A DNA stretch of 64,000 bases, taken from NCBI RefSeq assembly GCF_000189275.1, contig NZ_AEVT01000048.1:1-64000 (forward strand), given 5' to 3'. The translations under genes were made by a program, and so were the position numbers. The stretch is from Vibrio sinaloensis DSM 21326 (lineage in GTDB: Bacteria > Pseudomonadota > Gammaproteobacteria > Enterobacterales > Vibrionaceae). Below, piece after piece: positions 57,824 to 64,000 of the stretch (its first letter is position 1; each line of letters opens with the position of its first letter). The notes beneath the pieces were generated by a model. That model saw nothing but the letters and a program-made list of their open reading frames with translations. It made no database searches and was not told where the DNA came from.

Positions 57824-58423
57824 TTACTTCTTTGTCAGTAGGAAGTTTACTAAGTCGAAGTATTCATCGATCGTGGCTAGGCCTTGAGCTTGAACGAGGT
57901 ATTTGTTGTTCACTACAACGGCTGGAACGCCCGATAGACCGCTATTCTTAAACTGTTTATCAAAGCGACGTACCATAGAATCTACCGCGAAGCCTTTAAA
58001 TGCTGCATCGAATTTCTTCGCATCAACCCCTTCATCCAGGAAGATTTGGCGCAGCTCTTCATCATTCTTCGGCGCTTTGCGCATATTATGGATACGATTA
58101 AACAGTACAGGCGTCATCTTATCTTCGACTTTTAGAACAATCATGGTTGCATACGCTTTGCTCATGGACTCTCCCATGTTGCCACCCATGAAGGAAACAT
58201 GGTTCTTTTGGAACTTAGCGTCTTCAGGGAGTTGCGCTTTTAGCTGCTGAATGATCGGTTCAAACGTATTGCAGTGTGGGCAGAAAAACGAGAAGAACTC
58301 GGTGACGGTTGGTTTTTTCGATGCTTCGAGATCGAGAACCTTATAATGCTCACCTTCCTTAAATTGTGCAGCATGAGCCGTTACGCTCAGCATTAACGTT
58401 GCAAATAGTGCAAACACCTTTTT
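57824..58423 (-). CDS. dsbA: Periplasmic thiol:disulfide oxidoreductase DsbA
   Basis: A 199-aa periplasmic oxidase that introduces disulfides into exported proteins; in Vibrio this includes toxins and pili. The signal peptide is [20 protein letters not shown], the active site FFCPHC has Cys49-Pro-His-Cys52, and the cis-Pro loop is SGVPAVV. It lies 52 bp after srkA. Start 58423 fits the signal peptide, with GGAG upstream. Confidence 0.96.
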   Translation of the reverse strand, partial: KKVFALFATLMLSVTAHAAQFKEGEHYKVLDLEASKKPTVTEFFSFFCPHCNTFEPIIQQLKAQLPEDAKFQKNHVSFMGGNMGESMSKAYATMIVLKVEDKMTPVLFNRIHNMRKAPKNDEELRQIFLDEGVDAKKFDAAFKGFAVDSMVRRFDKQFKNSGLSGVPAVVVNNKYLVQAQGLATIDEYFDLVNFLLTKK

Positions 58424-58475
58424 CATTGTTGACTCCATGTTTGTCGTTGTTTGGCTTGCTGCCATTATTTTATCT

Positions 58476-59462
58476 TTACCACTGAGGCATCAGGGAAAGC
58501 GGGGGCTCATTCAGGGCTGAGATCTGTTCTTTAAACGCGAGTACCTGACTTTCCCAATATTTTGGATCATCAAACCAAGGAAAAGCGAGTGGAAATGCCG
58601 GATCCTGCCACCGTTTTGCTAACCATGCCATATAGTGCACCATACGTAGACCACGTAAAGGCTCAATAAGTTTCAATTCGTTAGAATCAAAGTCACTGAA
58701 TTCTTGGTAAGACTCTAACAGAATATCCAACTGCATCAGCTTGTCAGCTCTTTCTCCGTTGAGCAACATCCACAAATCTTGGGCGGCTGGGCCATTTCTT
58801 GAGTCGTCTAGGTCGACAAACATGGGGCCATCGCGCCATAGGATGTTGCCTGGGTGACAGTCGCCATGCAGGCGAATGATTTGGTTTGAGTCACTCCAGT
58901 ACTGTTGCAAAGACGTGATCAGCAGATCGAGGTCATTAAAAAAAGCGTTCTCTAAATGCATTGGGATAAATGGAGAATTCTCAAGCAGTTTACGTGGTTG
59001 ATGTAAGTACTCTTCGAGACTAATGGTCGGTCTATGTTGGAAACGGCGTTTGGCACCGACCTTATGAATGCGGCCTAGAAAGCGACCGACGCCCTCGAGT
59101 TGTTCAAGATTATCGACCTCGAATTGACGGCCTCCCACACTGGCAAACAGGGCGAATAGGTAACCCTGATATTGATGCAGTGATTGACCGTTGTTCAGGA
59201 TGGGCGGGGCCACTGGGATTTCGGCGTCAATGAGCTCCAGAGTAAAATCGTGCTCTTCCTGAATTTGTTCTTGGCTCCAACGCTCAGGTCGGTAGAACTT
59301 GACGACGTAGCGTTGGCGCTCTTCATCGGTAAATTGGTATACGCGGTTTTCGTAGCTATTGAGGGCTAAGAAGCCGGACTCTGCGCGAATGCCGATACTT
59401 TCGAGGGCATACCACATAAAATCAGGCGTTAAGGCGTCAAAATTAAAAGCGTGTTGAGTCAT
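58476..59462 (-). CDS. srkA: Stress response Ser/Thr kinase SrkA (YihE)
   Basis: A 328-aa APH-fold protein kinase that counters stress-induced (MazF-linked) death in E. coli. The catalytic loop [11 protein letters not shown] and metal motif DLDD are present; [10 protein letters not shown] is conserved near the N terminus. Start 59462 (MTQHAFNF) aligns with E. coli SrkA but lacks an SD. ATG 59480, with AGAGG 7 bp upstream, would add six residues. That SD lies inside the ccoG terminator hairpin. Confidence 0.92.
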   Translation of the reverse strand: MTQHAFNFDALTPDFMWYALESIGIRAESGFLALNSYENRVYQFTDEERQRYVVKFYRPERWSQEQIQEEHDFTLELIDAEIPVAPPILNNGQSLHQYQGYLFALFASVGGRQFEVDNLEQLEGVGRFLGRIHKVGAKRRFQHRPTISLEEYLHQPRKLLENSPFIPMHLENAFFNDLDLLITSLQQYWSDSNQIIRLHGDCHPGNILWRDGPMFVDLDDSRNGPAAQDLWMLLNGERADKLMQLDILLESYQEFSDFDSNELKLIEPLRGLRMVHYMAWLAKRWQDPAFPLAFPWFDDPKYWESQVLAFKEQISALNEPPLSLMPQW

Positions 59463-59468
59463 AAAATA

Positions 59469-59494
59469 AAAGAGGCTCATTGCTGAGCCTCTTT
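59469..59494 (-). terminator. ccoG terminator overlapping the srkA start region
   Basis: On the minus strand AAAGAGGCTCA-GCAA-TGAGCCTCTTT is followed by TATTTTATG, whose ATG is the srkA start at 59462. Stem 11 bp. Confidence 0.8.
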
Positions 59495-59519
59495 CCATAT
59501 TTGTGAGTGTGGAGCGCGC

Positions 59520-60938
59520 TTAGAGTTTCTTAATAAAGCGGCTTTCTACCTCAATAGTGAAGTCTTCGCTATCCGACAGTATAAACTGAATCTTGGAAAC
59601 TGAAGAATCAAGATTGTCTGGATTGACCCCCAAACTCATCGGCAGGCTCAATACTTCGCCCGGAGCAACTTGCACGGTTTGTTTGCCATACCAAGACACA
59701 TCACCCAATCCTTCAACATTGAGCTGATATTGCTGAGTTTGCTGCGTTTTGTTGATCACTTTTAGTGTGTAGGTATTCTCTACCTCACCGGCACTATTGA
59801 CGCGGAAAAGTTGGTTGCGGTCGCGAAGAACGCTGAGACCAGCGGGGTCAACGGCGGCAATTTGGGCAAAGAAGAGCCCGATCATTACCAACAGTACGGC
59901 GCCATAACCAAGGAGCTTAGGTCGTAACACTTTGGTGTGTTTACCTGACAGGCGGTGTTCTGTGGTGTAGCTGATTAGGCCTTTGTCATATCCCATACGT
60001 TCCATGGTTTTATCACAGGCATCGATACAGGCACCGCAGTTGATGCATTCGTACTGTAGACCGTCTCGAATATCGATCCCCGTAGGACAAACCTGAACAC
60101 ACAAATCACAGTCGATACAATCACCAAGGCCAAGTGCTTTTGGATCGGCTTTACGTGAGCGTGGCCCACGAGTTTCTCCGCGTTTGGTGTTATAGCCGAC
60201 GATGAAGGTATCTTTATCAAACATGGCTGATTGGAAGCGCGCATAAGGGCACATGTGAACACAAACAATAGAGCGCATCCAACCCGCATTAGCGTATGTA
60301 CAACCAGCAAAAAACAGCACCCAGAACACAGGCCAAAAGTCGGCGTCAAAGGTGAAGAAACCTACCACGAGCTGTTTAACTGGCACAAAATAACCCACAA
60401 ACGTCAGGCCCGTAGCAATGGCGATAGCGATCCAGGCTGCGTGTTTTGCTGCTTTGCGCATCGCGAGGTTTGCTGTCAGTTTGTTGGAGTCTTGCTTGCG
60501 ACGCTTGTTTGCGCTGCCTTCCAGTTTTTCTTCAAACCAGATGTACATGAAGGTCCAAACGGTTTGTGGACACAGGTAACCACACCAAACACGGCCTAAA
60601 AAGGTGGTGATGAAAAACAGAGCAAAAGCCGCGATCATAAAGAGCAGAGCAAGTAGCGTGAGATCTTGCGGGTATAGGGTGGTACCGATGAAGTTGAACT
60701 GTTGGTTACCAATATCGAGCAAAATGGCTTGGCGATCGCCATACGGAATCCATGGGATTGCGGCAAATAATACCAACAAGAACCAACCACCGTATCGACG
60801 CAAAGTCTGGAAAGTGCCTTTGCTCTCACGTACATAAATGCGATTACTAGGATTAAACCGATCCCCTTTGGTTTTATGGGTTTTCGGGTTAAAGGTTTTG
60901 GGAGTCACATCTTTGATATCGATTTTATCCTGACTCAT
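59520..60938 (-). CDS. ccoG: Cytochrome c oxidase accessory protein CcoG (RdxA/FixG)
   Basis: A 472-aa membrane iron-sulfur protein needed for copper handling during cbb3 oxidase assembly. Several membrane helices include WCGYLCPQTVW; two ferredoxin motifs, CIDCDLCVQVCP and CINCGACIDACD, lie at about residues 260-310, and an Ig-like C-terminal domain ends the protein. No cco structural genes are in the window. Confidence 0.95.
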   Translation of the reverse strand: MSQDKIDIKDVTPKTFNPKTHKTKGDRFNPSNRIYVRESKGTFQTLRRYGGWFLLVLFAAIPWIPYGDRQAILLDIGNQQFNFIGTTLYPQDLTLLALLFMIAAFALFFITTFLGRVWCGYLCPQTVWTFMYIWFEEKLEGSANKRRKQDSNKLTANLAMRKAAKHAAWIAIAIATGLTFVGYFVPVKQLVVGFFTFDADFWPVFWVLFFAGCTYANAGWMRSIVCVHMCPYARFQSAMFDKDTFIVGYNTKRGETRGPRSRKADPKALGLGDCIDCDLCVQVCPTGIDIRDGLQYECINCGACIDACDKTMERMGYDKGLISYTTEHRLSGKHTKVLRPKLLGYGAVLLVMIGLFFAQIAAVDPAGLSVLRDRNQLFRVNSAGEVENTYTLKVINKTQQTQQYQLNVEGLGDVSWYGKQTVQVAPGEVLSLPMSLGVNPDNLDSSVSKIQFILSDSEDFTIEVESRFIKKL

Positions 60939-61147
60939 GAAGCTTCCTTCTTAGGCTTAATGGTGTGATTTATTGGCTTCACACTCTGTAGACATTGCTA
61001 TTTTAGTAAAAACTTATGGACGGCGATTATATACGCAATAACAATTTTATTTCTTTAAGGCTATCAACCTTTAACAACAAAGGTCAGTACAGTTTTATGA
61101 ATAAATGACCTAACAGTTATCGCTTATGTGATTGTTTGAGTATAAAA

Positions 61148-61168
61148 AAGGCGACCAGAGGTCGCCTT
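61148..61168 (-). terminator. yihD terminator
   Basis: AAGGCGACC-TCT-GGTCGCCTT then TTTTATA on the minus strand, 16-36 bp past the yihD stop. Confidence 0.85.
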
Positions 61169-61183
61169 ATCGTCACTTATTGA

Positions 61184-61450
61184 TCAGTCGATGATGCCGC
61201 GTGCGCGTAATATGGCGGTTTTAAAATCATCTTCTTGGTCTTTTTTAAGGCCTGGGATCATTTCGTCTTTTGCGCTGTTACGCATTTTGAGATGGTAGAT
61301 AAGCACATCGTCAGTGAGATCTTCCAGCTTACCTTGGTAACCTGCTTCCTGCGCCAATTTTACTAACATTTGAAGTAAGTTAAGATCTTGGTCTTTCTGC
61401 CATTCTGGCTCTAGTAGCTCGATCAGCTCCTCAATGCGGTGACATTTCAT
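61184..61450 (-). CDS. yihD: YihD family protein (DUF1040)
   Basis: An 88-aa protein that matches E. coli YihD along its length ([42 protein letters not shown]). Function is unknown. Start 61450 matches the family; MWRKK upstream is rejected. It belongs to the conserved yihD-srkA-dsbA neighbourhood. Confidence 0.92.
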   Translation of the reverse strand: MKCHRIEELIELLEPEWQKDQDLNLLQMLVKLAQEAGYQGKLEDLTDDVLIYHLKMRNSAKDEMIPGLKKDQEDDFKTAILRARGIID

Positions 61451-61519
61451 TTTCTTTCTCCACAATATTTATAATGATTTGTCGGTTAAGGTATCAGATC
61501 GGTCTTTTTGAGTTAAGAA

Positions 61520-61546
61520 AAAAGCGCAGTAAAGACTGCGCTTTTT
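61520..61546 (-). terminator. Terminator after the 55-aa small gene
   Basis: On the minus strand AAAAAGCGCAGT-CTTT-ACTGCGCTTTTTT, immediately after the small ORF stop at 61549. Confidence 0.85.
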
Positions 61547-61548
61547 AA

Positions 61549-61716
61549 TTATGCCGCTTTAACGATTTTAGCTGGAGCAGATGCCATGATGGCGGTCTTT
61601 TCAACTAAAGTCATTGCAGGGGTAGTCTTTTTTGCCGTTGGTGCAGCAACAAAGCCACTGCGGCGGCGCATCGCACTACGGTTGGTGTGCGAAAACCTGA
61701 CTGCTGTTGGGCGCAT
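61549..61716 (-). CDS. Hypothetical 55-aa basic protein
   Basis: An ORF too short for most gene callers. The N terminus is arginine-rich (MRPTAVRFSHTNRSAMRRRS), the rest Ala/Lys-rich (APAKIVKAA at the end). SD TTAGGT lies 8 bp before the ATG, and a strong terminator follows the stop within 3 bp, which argues for a real transcribed gene. I do not recognise it. Net charge is strongly positive, so it may bind RNA or ribosomes (inference). Confidence 0.5.
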   Translation of the reverse strand: MRPTAVRFSHTNRSAMRRRSGFVAAPTAKKTTPAMTLVEKTAIMASAPAKIVKAA

Positions 61717-61841
61717 TAATTTACCTAACTGTCAGGCATATCCATTGCCAAAGTAATGGCCTGAAGCGTTATGAGTTGAGCTTCATCGCTGAAGGGTGGC
61801 TCTTCTGGCTCTCGCCAATCCAAATAATGCTTCAGGAATAA

Positions 61842-61859
61842 TGATATGCATGCATATCA
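61842..61859. promoter_or_regulatory. 18-bp perfect palindrome, candidate operator
   Basis: TGATATGCATGCATATCA is fully self-complementary. It lies between the 55-aa gene (minus) and the Spo0M-like gene (plus), in a 570-bp stretch with no other annotated gene. No known factor is assigned. Confidence 0.55.
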
Positions 61860-62023
61860 CTGATTAGGTTAGCATCTCGCCGCGGTTTGATCGATAGCTA
61901 TTGGCTACGTCCTTAGTCGTATAAGCCGTAATTCTGTGAGTGGCGTTGCAGTAGTAAGACAGTGACCCAGATTAGTATGTTACTTTAAGCATATTAGTGG
62001 TGCAGATTGCCAAGGAGGAAGAT

Positions 62024-62821
62024 ATGTCGTTTTTCAAGAAAACCCTCGCGAGTTTTGGAGTAGGCTCTGCCAAAGTAGATTCCGTACTGCAGCAAGAAGT
62101 GCTCTACCCAGGGCAGAAAGTGAATGTCACTATTCATGTATATGGTGGCTCAAGCGAGCAAGACATCGATAACATCGAGCTTAAATTGTATTGTCGCTAC
62201 ATTAAGGAAGTGCCAGCAAATCACGATAAAAATGCCAGCAATGCGGGTCGCATGCGCCGTGTTCCTGCAAGCTATGTATTGGCGCAATGGAAACTGCCCT
62301 ATGCCTTTACAATTGAACCGAGTCAAGAAAGGACCTTTGATGTAGAGCTGGATGTACCGTGGAATACACCGGTAACAATTGGTGATTCTAAAGTTTGGTT
62401 GGAAACTGGCCTTGATATCGCAATGGCAAAAGACCCGAGCGATAAAGACATTCTAACCGTCCGCCCAGACCCTTTGTTAGATGGCATTTTTACGGCGTTA
62501 GAAGAGCAGGGGTTGCGTATTCGTCAGGTCGAGTGCGAACAGGTTGATGGTTTTGCTATGCCATTTGTTCAAGAGTTTGAGTTTGTTCCGACTACGGGGC
62601 CGTTTCATGGTCGTTGGCGCGAGCTTGAAATGGTTGCGTATCGTACCGAAGATTCGTTGCAAATGTGGTTCGAAATTGATCGCCATCGCGAAGGCGCAAA
62701 AGGCATGCTGGCCAGCTTATTAGGCATTGGGCAACTAAAACGCGAGTTGGTGATTCCTTTGCATACGTCGGCCCAACAGGCTGGAGAGCAAGTACTGAAC
62801 TACCTCGACAGCCACTCTTAA
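62024..62821 (+). CDS. Spo0M-like sporulation-control family protein
   Basis: A 265-aa protein with an arrestin-like N-terminal beta fold (SFFKKTLASFGVGSAKVDSVL; VYGGSSEQDIDNIELKLYCRY) typical of the SpoOM family, whose role outside Bacillus is unknown. ATG 62024 follows AAGGAGG at ideal spacing; a longer reading from 61997 is rejected. Its stop overlaps an inverted repeat (62818-62832). Confidence 0.87.
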   Translation: MSFFKKTLASFGVGSAKVDSVLQQEVLYPGQKVNVTIHVYGGSSEQDIDNIELKLYCRYIKEVPANHDKNASNAGRMRRVPASYVLAQWKLPYAFTIEPSQERTFDVELDVPWNTPVTIGDSKVWLETGLDIAMAKDPSDKDILTVRPDPLLDGIFTALEEQGLRIRQVECEQVDGFAMPFVQEFEFVPTTGPFHGRWRELEMVAYRTEDSLQMWFEIDRHREGAKGMLASLLGIGQLKRELVIPLHTSAQQAGEQVLNYLDSHS

Positions 62822-62840
62822 CCTAAGGTTAATAATTTTA

Positions 62841-62905
62841 AGCTTACAAGTGTAAGCTGAATGTGCCATACTCTGGAGTAATTATTCAAATGCCAGAGTA
62901 GGCAC
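62841..62905 (+). promoter_or_regulatory. trhA leader with two inverted repeats
   Basis: AGCTTACA-AG-TGTAAGCT (62841-62858) is operator-like. GTGCC(a)TACTCTGG (62863-62876) pairs with CCAGAGTAGGCAC (62893-62905) as 13 bp plus one bulged A; its 3' arm contains the only SD-like sequence (AGTAGG) before trhA ATG 62910. Confidence 0.65.
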
Positions 62906-62909
62906 AATT

Positions 62910-63563
62910 ATGTCCGCAAGCGAATCCTCTCAATATAGCTTTAAAGAAGAAATAGCCAACTCGGTGACGCATGGGCTAGGTATGGTGCTGGGGATTGTCG
63001 GCTTGGTGTTGCTATTGTTCAAAGCCATTGATCACAATGCAGATGCCCTGACGATTACCAGTATGAGCGTATATGGCAGCAGCATGATAGTGCTGTTTTT
63101 GGCGTCGACCTTGTACCATGCTATTCCCTACCGAAGGGCAAAACGGGCATTGAAAACCTTCGACCATTGCGCGATTTACCTACTCATAGCGGGCAGTTAC
63201 ACCCCATTTTTGCTGGTAAGTTTGCGTACACCCTTAGCGATTGGCTTAATGATAGTGATTTGGAGCATTGCGCTGATCGGTATCATCATGAAGGTGGCGT
63301 TTGTCTATCGCTTTAAAAAGCTCTCTCTTGTCACTTATCTTATGATGGGGTGGTTATCCCTCGTGGTGATATACCAACTGGCACTTAACCTAGATGTCGG
63401 TGGCTTAACCCTGCTGGCGCTCGGCGGAGTGATTTATTCGCTTGGCGTGGTGTTCTATGTCGCGAAGCGCATTCCTTATAATCATGCGATTTGGCACGGC
63501 TTTGTACTAGCGGGATGTGCCTGCCATTTCTTCGCGATTTACTTGTACGTTGAGCCTATTTAA
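62910..63563 (+). CDS. trhA: TrhA / hemolysin III family membrane protein (PAQR)
   Basis: A 217-aa seven-helix protein of the PAQR superfamily. ANSVTHGLG (motif A), the [17 protein letters not shown] stretch and [13 protein letters not shown] near the C terminus supply the conserved histidines and aspartate. TrhA affects membrane-energetics homeostasis in E. coli; haemolytic activity is a historical label. Its stop overlaps the end of the convergent trkH by 4 bp. Confidence 0.92.
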   Translation: MSASESSQYSFKEEIANSVTHGLGMVLGIVGLVLLLFKAIDHNADALTITSMSVYGSSMIVLFLASTLYHAIPYRRAKRALKTFDHCAIYLLIAGSYTPFLLVSLRTPLAIGLMIVIWSIALIGIIMKVAFVYRFKKLSLVTYLMMGWLSLVVIYQLALNLDVGGLTLLALGGVIYSLGVVFYVAKRIPYNHAIWHGFVLAGCACHFFAIYLYVEPI

Positions 63564-64000
63564 CGACGCCAAAAAGCAGGGAAAAACAGCACCAGTAGAG
63601 TCAAAATTTCTAAGCGTCCCATTAGCATCCCCAAGCTAAGAATCCATTTGGCAGCATCGGGTAGAGGAGCGAAATTTCCCGTTGGCCCAATGACTGAGCC
63701 CATTCCTGGGCCGACGTTTGCCACGGCAGTGATGGCACCTGAAATACTGGTGATAGGATCTAGCCCCATGGCGCTGAGGCAACCCGCAATGACGATGATG
63801 GTAATAAAAAACATCAAGCCGAATGCGACAATAGAGCGAACAATATCGTCGTTGACCGGACGGCGGTTATAACGCTGAACGAATACACCAGACGGGTGAA
63901 TCAGCTTCATCATTTGTTTGTTGAGCAGCGTAATCGCGATTTGGAAACGGAAAATTTTAATCCCGCCCGACGTTGAACCAGAACAAGCCCCTGCCATCAT
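63560..64000 (-). CDS. trkH: TrkH-family potassium uptake protein, C-terminal part (cut by window edge)
   Basis: The last 146 residues or so are inside the window; the 5' part lies to the right. Filter motifs [15 protein letters not shown] and NVGPGMG, and the terminal FFPAFWRR, mark it as TrkH. It is a second, clearly diverged paralog of the protein at 944-2401. In vibrios this copy is next to trkA (established knowledge), which is not visible here. Confidence 0.93.
   Translation of the reverse strand: MMAGACSGSTSGGIKIFRFQIAITLLNKQMMKLIHPSGVFVQRYNRRPVNDDIVRSIVAFGLMFFITIIVIAGCLSAMGLDPITSISGAITAVANVGPGMGSVIGPTGNFAPLPDAAKWILSLGMLMGRLEILTLLVLFFPAFWRR

Noticed and set aside
60963..60984. CRP site before ccoG
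   Set aside because: Half sites TGTGA and TCACA are 10 bp apart instead of 6, so it does not fit CRP.

Overview
The window is a slice of a gammaproteobacterial main chromosome around its replication origin. Gene content and order (hemG-trkH-yigZ-fadBA beside an rRNA operon; atpIBEFHAGDC-parBA-rsmG-mnmG-oriC-mioC-mnmE-yidC-rnpA-rpmH; dnaA-dnaN-recF-gyrB; glyQS; ilvGMEDA-comM; dsbA-srkA-yihD) match the origin region of chromosome 1 of Vibrio and close relatives. Species cannot be fixed from the sequence alone. No insertion sequence, prophage, CRISPR array, tRNA or rRNA body was seen. The window is core genome, so most of the novelty lies in regulatory DNA and small genes.

Layout. 1-380: leader and tandem promoters of an rRNA operon that continues to the left on the minus strand. 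407-6.7 kb: haem, potassium and fatty-acid oxidation genes. 6.7-10.8 kb: a divergent LysR regulator/MFS exporter pair resembling punR-punC, then a divergent solute-binding protein/permease pair. 10.8-19.4 kb: glmU and the nine-gene F1Fo ATP synthase operon. 19.5-23.7 kb: parB, parA, rsmG, mnmG. 23.73-24.19 kb: oriC. 24.2-28.7 kb: mioC, mnmE, yidC, yidD, rnpA, rpmH. 28.7-31.0 kb: a complete polar amino-acid ABC importer. 31.0-37.6 kb: dnaA, dnaN, recF, gyrB. 37.6-43.0 kb: a heat-shock gene with a thermosensor-like leader, avtA and glyQS. 43.2-45.2 kb: a manganese exporter behind a yybP-ykoY-type riboswitch, two small membrane proteins and tusA. 45.2-47.2 kb: a LysR regulator and acuI. 47.4-54.0 kb: ilvLGMEDA with its leader peptide and attenuator. 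54.2-64 kb: comM, an outer-membrane barrel protein, yihG, dsbA, srkA, ccoG, yihD, a small-ORF region, a Spo0M-like protein, trhA and the 3' part of a second trkH.

The genes link replication initiation (oriC, DnaA, sliding clamp, gyrase), segregation (ParAB), energy and translation capacity, and branched-chain amino-acid synthesis. RNA-level control is unusually visible. The cases read from sequence are: the ilv attenuator; a Mn2+ riboswitch whose 3' strand is shared with a competing hairpin; a ROSE-like hairpin over the ribosome binding site of the small heat-shock gene; a 13-bp hairpin that buries the ribosome binding site of trhA; a ccoG terminator overlapping the start of srkA; and an intercistronic hairpin between dnaA and dnaN. 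A candidate Pho box, an 18-bp perfect palindrome at 61842-61859 and a 55-codon gene at 61549-61716 are the least explained items.
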